From: Anomaloglossus baeobatrachus
Taxonomy: Eukaryota > Chordata > Amphibia > Anura > Aromobatidae
Assembly (NCBI RefSeq): GCF_048569485.1
Contig: NC_134357.1
Location: 64,039,193 to 64,103,192, forward strand
Length of the DNA stretch: 64,000 nt
Reading direction: 5' to 3'
The position numbers and the translations under genes were made by a program. Of the stretch, positions 56,409 to 64,000 are shown in pieces. Numbering within the stretch: the stretch's first letter is position 1; the number at the start of each line of letters is the position of its first letter. The notes under the pieces are model-generated. The model saw nothing but the letters and a program-made list of their open reading frames with translations, was not told the DNA's origin and searched no databases.

Positions 56409-58637
56409 TCATCCTGTGTCCTGGCCTCCACCTGACTCGGCTGCCACTTGGTCAGAAGGGGAAGAGCTATCGGACCTCCGGGAGGCCCCTTGGCTTCCAG
56501 CACTCCCACTGCGGGTGACAGCGGCCACAGCCGCTGCGACCGTGGGTCGTGCCTGCTCCTCCTCCGTTCCTGACCAAGTCGCCGGTTCAGGCAGACCTAC
56601 CTGGCTTCCTGACACCCCGGTTGTGGGGGAACCATGCACCGAGATCTTACCTGGGAGCACTTCCGCTCCTGGACCGGCCCCAATCTCACCTGCCTGTTCC
56701 CCCCCTGCAGCACCCTGCTCTCTGCTTATCCCTGCAGAGGGCAACAGATCCCAGCTCACAGGCTGGTTACTTGTAGAGGCATTGTCACACCTTTCTCTGA
56801 CCCCCTCCCCTGTCACAGCTGCAGCTGAGTGTGTGTCTATGGTGTCTATGCAAGCAGAAATATCAGAGTTCACTCCCTCCTCCCTTACATCATTCATAGA
56901 TAACACATTAACATTGTTAGGAGTCATGTCAGTACGGGCTGAAGGTTCAGCCCTTGGGGGGGGCCCAAACTGGGAGGTTATCTGCCCCAAATCTGTCCCA
57001 AGTAGCACGTTTGCAGGGATCCGATCAGTTACCCCCACCTCCCTCACCCCCCGCCCTGCGCCCCAGTCCACATAAATGTCAGCAACAGGCAGCGCCGGGT
57101 CAGTGCCTCCAATCCCGGAGACAGCGAGGGTTTTTCCAGGGATCAAGTCTTGGGGGGACACCATCTCAGGCCGCACCAGAGTCACCTCCGAGGCGCTGTC
57201 TCGCAGTCCTATGGTCACAGACCGGCCGACGGTGACAGGTTGGAAGCTGTCCAGGGACCTACCACCACCCCCACCCACACAATACACCTTGGGCGGCCCT
57301 TGGGACGGGGACGGAGCCGGGGCCTTGGGACGCTGAGGGCACATGGCCTTGAAGTGTCCAGGTAGGTTGCACTGGTGGCACCGTCTTGGTTCCGCCACGG
57401 GCCTGGAGAGGGGAGTTGAGGGGGACACCCCCTGCAGTCTAGGGGCAGGTGGGGCAGTCGCAGAATTCATCTTACCCCCTCTCCAGGTGCTGCTGGTGGC
57501 TGCTCTCCTGGCTTCAGGAGCCCGATTGTTGGTGTAGTCATCGGCCAGGGCAGCTGTAGCCGTGGACCCCTTTGGCTTCTGGTCTCGGATGAACTGGCGG
57601 AGATCCTCAGGGCAGTTCCACAAGAGTTGCTCCGTGATGAACAAGTCCAGGATCTCCGGTCCGGTGGAAAGCTGCAGGCCTTGGGTCCAGTGGTCGGCAG
57701 CTCGGGCAAGTGCCCGCCTGTGGTCAGCCCAGGAGTCCTTTGGTCCCTTCTGTAGGCTCCGGAACTTCTTGCGGTAGGACTCTGGGGTGAGGTTGTACTG
57801 TTGGATCAGGGCCCGCTTGATGGTGTCGTAGCCCTGATCTGCCTCAGCAGGCAAGTCCCCAAGGATATCCAGGGCCTTACCCCTTAAACGGGGGGTCAGG
57901 TATTTGGCCCACTGCTCCTTGTCCAGATGGTGCTGCAAGCAAGTCCGTTCAAAAGCAGTCAAGAAAGAGTCCAAGTCTCCATCCTTCTCCAGCACTGGGA
58001 AGTCCTCAACACGGACCTTTGGAAGTTTGGTGTCTTGAAGGTCACGTGTGGCTGATGAGGGCCGGAGCTGAGCTAGCTGCAGCTGGTGGTCACGGTCTGC
58101 CTGTTGCCGTCGCTCCGCAGCCTCACGCTCTGCCTGGCGCTCTTCACGCGCTGCCTGCCGCTCTGCCCTGCGCTCTGCCAGGAGTTCCTTGTAGCCCTCC
58201 TGGTCTCCAGCCTGGAGAAGGGCCATAGCCATTTGAAGAAGGCTATCCGAGCCTCCCAGGCTCGGTGGAATGGCACGTGGTGATCTGCGACCCGCTGCGG
58301 AGCCTGGTGATTCACTGTCCATTGCAGAGCGGAGGGCTGGCATCTGGCTCGTTGAGGACCCTTGGGTGAGCTGCTCCTCATCTTGTCCAGCAGTGCCAGG
58401 TTGTGCAATGTCCTCTGCAGAGCTGTTTTCTGGCGTCGAGCTCCTGGAGGACTCGTGGGCAACCTCCTCATTACTGTCCACAGCACCGTCCTCCCTCTCT
58501 TCGGCTCCTGCTTTAGCATTGGCCAGTTGCATAGCTCTGCTCCTGGTGCCATCAGCCATTCTTGCAGACTTTTGGTCACTGACACAGAACTGACACCCGA
58601 TGCCTCCACACACCTTACAGTATCTGCACTCTGACAC
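56409..58637 (-). CDS. gag: Gmr1-type Gag(-protease) frame with SCAN-like segment
   Basis: Gag builds the virus-like particle that packages element RNA. The frame begins with a Cys-rich stretch (CRYCKVCGGIGCQFC, residues 4-18). A charged coiled-coil-like segment follows (about 150-190, repeated AERRAERQAAREERQ). A capsid-like region (about 205-370) contains a SCAN-like block: PESYRKKFRSLQ (285-296), then EILDLFITEQLLWNCPEDLR (328-347). A zinc knuckle CHQCNLPGHFKAMC (420-433) is followed by a retroviral-type aspartic-protease-like region ending VLLGTDLG (about 544-551). The last part is shared with the start of the frame at 60043-63255. It is part of the fossil compound element. The start chosen is the first Met after the leader. 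The gag identification is firm; protease is probable. Confidence 0.85.
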   Translation of the reverse strand: MSECRYCKVCGGIGCQFCVSDQKSARMADGTRSRAMQLANAKAGAEEREDGAVDSNEEVAHESSRSSTPENSSAEDIAQPGTAGQDEEQLTQGSSTSQMPALRSAMDSESPGSAAGRRSPRAIPPSLGGSDSLLQMAMALLQAGDQEGYKELLAERRAERQAAREERQAEREAAERRQQADRDHQLQLAQLRPSSATRDLQDTKLPKVRVEDFPVLEKDGDLDSFLTAFERTCLQHHLDKEQWAKYLTPRLRGKALDILGDLPAEADQGYDTIKRALIQQYNLTPESYRKKFRSLQKGPKDSWADHRRALARAADHWTQGLQLSTGPEILDLFITEQLLWNCPEDLRQFIRDQKPKGSTATAALADDYTNNRAPEARRAATSSTWRGGKMNSATAPPAPRLQGVSPSTPLSRPVAEPRRCHQCNLPGHFKAMCPQRPKAPAPSPSQGPPKVYCVGGGGGRSLDSFQPVTVGRSVTIGLRDSASEVTLVRPEMVSPQDLIPGKTLAVSGIGGTDPALPVADIYVDWGAGRGVREVGVTDRIPANVLLGTDLGQITSQFGPPPRAEPSARTDMTPNNVNVLSMNDVREEGVNSDISACIDTIDTHSAAAVTGEGVRERCDNASTSNQPVSWDLLPSAGISREQGAAGGEQAGEIGAGPGAEVLPGKISVHGSPTTGVSGSQVGLPEPATWSGTEEEQARPTVAAAVAAVTRSGSAGSQGASRRSDSSSPSDQVAAESGGGQDTG

Positions 58638-58763
58638 TCTAGTGTTGAGCTAGTCTGAAGACCCCAGCAGCCACAGCTGCTGCAGGCAGTCTTTAGTGTC
58701 TGGGAGTATGGGTCTCACACTCACACACACTATTATCTCGATCCCACCGCTATGCCACCAATA

Positions 58764-59867
58764 TGTCACAAACCACCGGGGGGGTCACTCAGAAATCCCC
58801 CGCGCTGGCTACCAGTACGTCACAATCGGGGGGTAACAAGTGGGGGTCACCCCTCCTTTATACCTCCCGACCGACAGACAGAGCACGTGACGCGCTCTCT
58901 AGCGCCCCTCTTATAGTCAGGCCAATTATGGAATTGCCCGACAATAAGCAAGGAGGCCGCTATACTACTTATGCCGATTATTGAAGGGTCCCCGGTGAGA
59001 GTAGGGTATATATTCCCCCGACCTCCGCGGGCGGAATATATAAAATCTCCCCGAATCTCACTGGCCTCCCCACAATAATCCTTGGCACAAACTCGCTGCC
59101 ACCAACCGCTTCACGGTAACTATTAGCCGAACACACAGACGTGGGATTCAAGATCGAGATAACAGAACAGCCCAAGATTAATTATATAATTTAATCAGCC
59201 TAACGCACACTAGAAACTACAATATATACAATAGGGAATCTACAGAATATACATATGTCAGAGTACAGTTACAATCAAAGCATGGGTTACAAACAGGCAT
59301 ACACAGTTCCAGCAGTTACCTTGTTGCGTCTGGCCACAGGGGGGCGCTGTACCCAGGTTTCTAGGATCCTTCCCACAGATGTTTCCTACACGTGCCCCCA
59401 GCGAAAAGAACACTGGAAAATGGCCGAAGTAGGGTTATCAACCTGGGCAACTCCAGGTCCCCTCCTACCTTAGTGACCTCAGAGGGAGCACTGCTCCACC
59501 CCTGGCTTGAGTTATGGACAATCCACAACATGGAATATGGGCCATAACTTTGCCTGGGAGCGTCGTAGGCGGACGCCAATGCTCTCATTGTGACAGTTAT
59601 GAATTTAGCTACAGAACGAGGGGACTCATGACCTGTCTGCCAGTTCCCCATTGGCTGATATCACGCCTGGGGCATTTCCCAATGTCCTGCTCCCATAAAA
59701 AGGGTGTGCCGGCATCGTCCGCATGCGGAGACACCATTTTTATGGTTGCCATATTTATCGGAAATATGGCTTGCGAGATATGAACCATTTTTTACTGGAG
59801 TCGTTCTGTCTGGCTATTTCCATAGCCTTGCTAACTAGCTAGCAGCCCCCACTACAGGGTCACGGCA
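58764..59867 (-). repeat. Gmr1-type LTR (middle, shared)
   Basis: 1104 bp, the same as the left LTR with one difference noticed (CATT versus CGTT near its right end). It borders the Gag-type region on one side and the Pol-type region on the other. Confidence 0.9.
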
Positions 59868-60042
59868 CGGCAGGGAGTCATCCTGTGTCCATTGTCCCCA
59901 AGCCACCTAATTTCCATATCACAGGACATGGCCATGGAGGTGTAAGTGGAACACTGAGAACAAGAAGGGAGGGGGCACTGCCAGGGAGTGATGAGGGATT
60001 ATGACTGGAGTCATAATTCATCTTCATATCCCGGGATTTGCC
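59868..60042 (-). other. 3' noncoding part of the Gmr1-type unit
   Basis: Between Pol and the middle LTR. On the minus strand a purine-rich stretch AAAAGGGGGGAGG (about 60047-60059) is a polypurine-tract candidate, though it is not directly next to the LTR. Confidence 0.5.
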
Positions 60043-63000
60043 TCACACCTCCCCCCTTTTGAGGGCGCTAGGGGGCAGCACACTCCGGTGTTCCCCCGTG
60101 CGCCCGTCCGCGACCTCTCCTTGTCGGGACAGCCCGTCTGCGTTACCGTGGTCACGGCCCCTTTTGTGGCGAATGGTGAAGTTGTATTGCTGGAGCGCAA
60201 GGCTCCATCGCAACAATCGCCCATTCGTCCCAGAGACGGTGTGCAACCAGCTGAGGGGATTGTGGTCCGTCTCCACGATGAAGTGGCGCCCGTATAGATA
60301 GGGTTGCAGACGCTGCAGGGCCCACACTATGGCCAGGCACTCCTTCTCCATCGTGGAATAGGCAACTTCCCTTGGTAACAGCTTCCTGCTCAGGTACAAG
60401 ACTGGGTGCTCTTGGCTCGCAGAGTCCACCTGGCTGAGCACCGCACCGAGGCCGAAGTCACTGGCGTCGGTCTGTACTACAAACGGCCGCGTGAAGTCGG
60501 CTGCCTGTAGCACGGGCGGGCTGGACAGGGCGTCCTTTAGGGCCCGGAAGGCTGTCTCGCAGTCCATTGTCCAATCGACTGCAGAGGGCAGCTTCTTCTT
60601 GGTGAGGTCCGTCAAGGGCTTTGCCAGGCTACTATAGCATGGAACAAACCTCCTATAGTACCCAGCGGTCCCCAAGAAGGACATCACCTGCTTCTTGGTC
60701 CTGGGGGTGGGCCAGGATGCGATGGCTTCCACTTTCTCAGGCTCGGGCTTCAGTGTTCTCCCACCTACCCGGTGACCGAGGTACTGGACCTCGCTCATGG
60801 CCAGCTGACACTTCCCCGGCTTGATGGTCATACCTGCCCGGTGGATCCGCCTGAGCACCTGTGCTAGATGCTCTAGGTGGTCCTCCCAGGTGGGACTGAA
60901 GACGGCAATGTCATCCAGGTACGCGGCCGCGTACCCTTCAAGTCCCTTGAGCAGGGTGTTGACCATCCGCTGGAAAGTGGCAGGGGCATTCCTCATCCCG
61001 AATGGCATCACCGTGGACTCGTACAGTCCAAATGGGGTAATAAAGGCAGAGCGTTCCCTGGCCTTGCGAGTCAGGGGGATCTGCCAATATCCCCGGCTCA
61101 GATCCATGATGGTCAGGTACTGAGCCCCGGCCAACTGATCGAGCAGGTCATCGATGCGTGGCATTGGGTACGCATCGGCGACCGTGACCGCATTGAGCCC
61201 CCTGTAGTCCACGCAGAACCGAGTGGTTCGGTCCTTCTTAGGGACGAGGACTACAGGCGAGGCCCAAGCGCTGTTGGATGCCTGGATCACCCCCAGCTTC
61301 AGCATCTCGTCAATCTCCTGGCGCATGTGTTGCTGCACCTCCAGGGAGACCCGATATGCTGAACGCCGGATCGGGGGATGATCCCCAGTGTCCACGTGAT
61401 GGACAGCCAAGTCAGTCCTTCCGGGCTGGTTGGTAAACAACCCCCGGAAGGGGAGGAGGGTGGCCCACAGCTGGGACCGTTGGTCTTCCAAGAGCTGGTG
61501 GCCAACCTCCACATCCTCAATGGATCCGCCTGCCCTAACCTGGGCTAGCATATCCAAGAGGGTTTCCGCTTCTCCCTCCTCGGGCAGGTTGCACACGGGG
61601 AGCGCACATGCCTCCCGCTCATGATGTGCCTTCATCATGTTCACATGGAAGGGCTTCCGCCTTCCACGGGCAGGGTCCAGGGTGACCAGGTACGTTACAG
61701 GGTTGAGCTGCTGGTACACGAGGTATGGGCCTTCCCAGGCTGCCTGAAGCTTGTCCTGTGGTACGGGGACCAGTACCCACACCCTTTGACCCACTTGGTA
61801 GGTCCTCTCACAAGCGTTCTGGTCGTACCAACGCTTCTGATCGGCCTGGGCTTGAGCCATATTGTCGTGTACCAGTTGCGTCAAGGCCTGCATTTTGTCC
61901 CGGAAGCGCATGACATACTCGATAACCGACACTCCAGGGGTGGCCAAATCCCCTTCCCAAGCCTCTTTCACCAGAGCCAGGGGGCCCCGCACACGTCGCC
62001 CGTACAGGAGCTCAAACGGTGAGAATCCTGTTGAGGCCTGTGGAACCTCCCGGTAAGCAAATAACAGGTGTGGGAGATACCGCTCCCAGTCACGCCCATG
62101 GGAGTCGACCAACATCTTAAGCATCTGCTTTAAGGTGCCATTGAACCGCTCGCACAGGCCATTAGTCTGTGGATGGTACGGGCTGGCCACCAGATGTCGC
62201 ACCTGGACTTGCTTACAGAGGGCCTCCATCAGCTGGGACATGAATTGGGTCCCCCGGTCAGTGAGCATTTCCTGGGGAAAACCCACTCGGGAGAAAATCT
62301 CCAGCAATGCGGTGGCCACCTTGTCAGCCCGAATGGACGACAAGGCCACTGCTTCTGGGTACCGGGTGGCATAGTCCACTACCGTCAGTATGAAGCGTTT
62401 CCCGGAGCTGCTGGGGATGGCCAGCGGGCCGACCAGATCCACAGCCACCCTCCTGAAAGGCTCATCGATGATTGGCAGAGATACCAGTGGGGCTTTGGGG
62501 CGTGGCCCCGCCTTCCCCACTCTCTGACAGGTTTCACACGAACGGCAGTAGGCAGCCACATCGGCCCCCATTTTTGGCCAGTAGAAATGCTGGTTTAACC
62601 TGGCCTTGGTCTTAGCGATCCCTAGGTGTCCGGCCATCGGAATCTCATGTGCGATCCGCAACAACTCCGTCCGGAACGGATAGGGTACCACCAACTGTCG
62701 GTCCCTGGGCCACGCCTCCGGTGAACCCTGCTGGACCGTGGCCCGGTACAGCCGTCCTTGGTCCCAGACCACTCGCTCCGGGTCCGAGTCCGAGGGAGGC
62801 TGTGCCGCCTGCTCCTTAAGAGCTTTCAGGCTGTCGTCAGCTTCTAACGCTGCCTGAAACCCCTGACTAGATGTGGCCAGAATCGACGAGACTGTCACAT
62901 CTTCAGTCAGTACCCCGGGACCTGTGTCCTGGCCTCCACCTGACTCGGCTGCCACTTGGTCAGAAGGGGAAGAGCTATCGGACCTCCGGGAGGCCCCTTG

Positions 63001-63255
63001 GCTTCCAGCACTCCCACTGCGGGTGACAGCGGCCACAGCCGCTGCGACCGTGGGTCGTGCCTGCTCCTCCTCCGTTCCTGACCAAGTCGCCGGTTCAGGC
63101 AGACCTACCTGGCTTCCTGACACCCCGGTTGTGGGGGAACCATGCACCGAGATCTTACCTGGGAGCACTTCCGCTCCTGGACTGGCCCCAATCTCACCTG
63201 CCTGTTCCCCTCCTGCAGCAACAGAACCCCGCTGTGAAATCTCTGGGGACCCCAC
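60043..63255 (-). CDS. pol: Gmr1-type Pol frame: integrase, then reverse transcriptase and RNase H
   Basis: This frame encodes the enzymes for copying and inserting the element. Residues 1-115 repeat the C-terminal part of the neighbouring Gag-type frame. Integrase comes first: HHCC zinc motif (H203, H210, C240, C243) and DDE residues D273, D333, E369 with a 35-residue D-E gap. A GPY-like module follows (WEGPYLVYQQLNP, about 507-519). Reverse transcriptase follows at about 640-830 (FCVDYRGLNAV, YLTIMDLSRGYWQIP, AYLDDIAVFS with YLDD at 779-782). RNase H is at about 925-1045 (VVQTDASDFGLGAVLSQ, ETDHNPLSWL, HGNADGLSR). Ty3/gypsy elements normally have integrase last; this reversed order marks the Gmr1 group. 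It is a fossil within an incomplete unit. Confidence 0.92.
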   Translation of the reverse strand: MGSPEISQRGSVAAGGEQAGEIGASPGAEVLPGKISVHGSPTTGVSGSQVGLPEPATWSGTEEEQARPTVAAAVAAVTRSGSAGSQGASRRSDSSSPSDQVAAESGGGQDTGPGVLTEDVTVSSILATSSQGFQAALEADDSLKALKEQAAQPPSDSDPERVVWDQGRLYRATVQQGSPEAWPRDRQLVVPYPFRTELLRIAHEIPMAGHLGIAKTKARLNQHFYWPKMGADVAAYCRSCETCQRVGKAGPRPKAPLVSLPIIDEPFRRVAVDLVGPLAIPSSSGKRFILTVVDYATRYPEAVALSSIRADKVATALLEIFSRVGFPQEMLTDRGTQFMSQLMEALCKQVQVRHLVASPYHPQTNGLCERFNGTLKQMLKMLVDSHGRDWERYLPHLLFAYREVPQASTGFSPFELLYGRRVRGPLALVKEAWEGDLATPGVSVIEYVMRFRDKMQALTQLVHDNMAQAQADQKRWYDQNACERTYQVGQRVWVLVPVPQDKLQAAWEGPYLVYQQLNPVTYLVTLDPARGRRKPFHVNMMKAHHEREACALPVCNLPEEGEAETLLDMLAQVRAGGSIEDVEVGHQLLEDQRSQLWATLLPFRGLFTNQPGRTDLAVHHVDTGDHPPIRRSAYRVSLEVQQHMRQEIDEMLKLGVIQASNSAWASPVVLVPKKDRTTRFCVDYRGLNAVTVADAYPMPRIDDLLDQLAGAQYLTIMDLSRGYWQIPLTRKARERSAFITPFGLYESTVMPFGMRNAPATFQRMVNTLLKGLEGYAAAYLDDIAVFSPTWEDHLEHLAQVLRRIHRAGMTIKPGKCQLAMSEVQYLGHRVGGRTLKPEPEKVEAIASWPTPRTKKQVMSFLGTAGYYRRFVPCYSSLAKPLTDLTKKKLPSAVDWTMDCETAFRALKDALSSPPVLQAADFTRPFVVQTDASDFGLGAVLSQVDSASQEHPVLYLSRKLLPREVAYSTMEKECLAIVWALQRLQPYLYGRHFIVETDHNPLSWLHTVSGTNGRLLRWSLALQQYNFTIRHKRGRDHGNADGLSRQGEVADGRTGEHRSVLPPSALKRGEV

Positions 63256-63699
63256 AGAAGTATACTAGAAAGTACCTTCCATTATAGCATCAAATAGATA
63301 GGGATTTAAATTAAATTTACATTTGCCATTGGACCAACTCTTTAAACCTGTTAATCTATACTTCAATTGTATCTCAGTTGTTTCATTTTAAATCAAAAAT
63401 AGTGGCATGCAGAGCAAATATATATACTGTATATACAGGTGGCAACATAAAAGGGGGGAGCCAGCCCTGCTTGAAAATGGCATGCAAACAATTAAAAGTG
63501 AAAATTCACATATTATTCCAACTGTACTATAATGCAAAATAAGATTTTTAATAATAATTGATCCATTTTTTGAGCCACCCCTACCACGTCACGGCAAATC
63601 TCAATAGGGGGATCCTACTCTATATTTAATATTTACATTGTACATGCGGACTCCTAAATTCATTAAAAGCAGAACCATATTGAAGTACCTGTTACCTGT
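63256..63699. other. No recognisable feature
   Basis: AT-rich flank of the compound LTR element. No matching LTR or target duplication is seen here. Confidence 0.4.
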
Positions 63700-63905
63700 T
63701 ACCGAAAGAGGAGGCGCCGGTACCAGAGAACAGAGACACCCATCCGACCAGTAAACACCAGCCCTCAGGTATTATAAAGTGATTTTTACGTTATACAGTG
63801 CAGCCTGGACTCTTATATACAGTATGCTAGAATGCTGTATATAAGAGCCCACTGGTGTTGGCCGCAGGTTATAGGGGCCAAATCTGTTGACAGATTCCCT
63901 TTAAA
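63700..63905. mobile_element. Half of a palindromic TTAA MITE
   Basis: It begins with GAAAGAGGAGGCGCCGGTAC and ends CTGTTGACAGATTCCC then TTTAA. It matches the right arm of the MITE at 45196-46984 (GAAAGAGGAGGCGCCG at about 46774). The left arm is absent. The remaining 95 bases of the window are AT-rich without features. Confidence 0.75.
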
Positions 63906-64000
63906 TCGTATTTTATTTTATTTTTTTTTTACCATTCTTATTAGAACTTTTTCGACGTTCACGATAATTTTTTACAATAAATACGGTAACTTTTAGTCTT

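Larger units (their letters stand above)
55300..63240 (-). mobile_element. Compound Gmr1-type Ty3/gypsy retrotransposon fossil
   Basis: Two 1104-bp direct LTRs (55300-56403 and 58764-59867) and two internal regions are arranged on the minus strand as LTR, Gag-type frame, LTR, Pol-type frame. The middle LTR borders both internal regions, as in the tandem products of LTR-LTR recombination. On the minus strand the LTR reads TGCCGTGACCCTG...GGTTTGTGACA. A sequence starting TTGGTGGCATAGCGGTGGGA follows the 5' LTR as a primer-site candidate. Gag has a SCAN-like segment, and in Pol integrase precedes reverse transcriptase; both are marks of the Gmr1 group. Both halves are incomplete, with roughly one large break each. 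I saw one difference between the LTRs, so the fossil is probably very young. Confidence 0.88.

Noticed and set aside
56416-57075. 219-codon plus-strand frame
   Set aside because: Antisense shadow of the Gag-type frame; no domain.
57525-58637. A host SCAN-domain gene
   Set aside because: There is no C2H2 zinc-finger array. The frame has a retroviral-type zinc knuckle and lies between two near-identical LTRs, so it is element Gag.
60043-63255. A Ty1/copia element, judged by integrase before RT
   Set aside because: RT, RNase H and the GPY-like module are of Ty3/gypsy type. The order fits the Gmr1 group.

Overview
The window looks like intergenic or intronic DNA from a large, repeat-rich vertebrate genome, most probably a frog. 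The evidence is the mix of element families: palindromic TTAA-flanked MITEs with an AGGGAACCTGTCA-type end, MITEs starting GGCTATGTGCGCAC, a full-length L1-group LINE, Tc1-like transposons, V-SINE-like tRNA-derived SINEs, an L2-like LINE tail and a Gmr1-type Ty3/gypsy element. The taxon is an inference. I recognise no host exon, tRNA, rRNA or other cellular gene, and every convincing protein signature belongs to a transposable element.

Layout. 0-8.6 kb: a TTAA MITE with 36-bp internal repeats, a GATA microsatellite, a solo LTR with perfect 5-bp target duplications (5595-6099), and a three-copy interspersed repeat in which one copy has grown a 50-bp minisatellite. 8.6-13.3 kb: one pyrimidine-rich host repeat split by two solo LTRs of a single family and one MITE, followed by an L2-like LINE 3' end on the minus strand. 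14.3-15.3 kb: a non-autonomous hAT element with perfect 8-bp target duplications and two abutting GC-rich minisatellites. 17.2-26.6 kb: a multi-level nest. A fold-back element is opened in its right arm by two MITEs, and one of those holds a two-LTR element (22186-26063) whose only open frame encodes a 189-residue protein of unknown function. 26.75-33.5 kb: a complete L1-group LINE with a 16-bp target duplication and lightly damaged ORF1 and ORF2. 34.2-43.3 kb: three MITEs in a row, a pogo/Tigger-like remnant, a Tc1-like element whose 3' region became a 42-bp satellite, and further MITEs. 45.2-49.2 kb: TTAA MITEs, one holding a third solo LTR, plus V-SINE-like copies. 50.5-53.7 kb: a Tc1-like element split by a MITE, then a second Tc1/mariner remnant. 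53.9-54.9 kb: AT-rich and roughly 90-bp tandem repeats. 55.3-63.2 kb: a compound Gmr1-type Ty3/gypsy fossil on the minus strand.

The most interesting biology is in the LTR elements. The 55-63 kb fossil has integrase encoded upstream of reverse transcriptase, the reverse of the usual Ty3/gypsy order, and its Gag has a SCAN-like capsid segment. This matches the proposed origin of the vertebrate SCAN domain from Gmr1-like Gag. The 22-26 kb element is a non-autonomous LTR family whose three solo LTRs also lie in this window. No pathway or operon links these features; they form a record of layered insertions.
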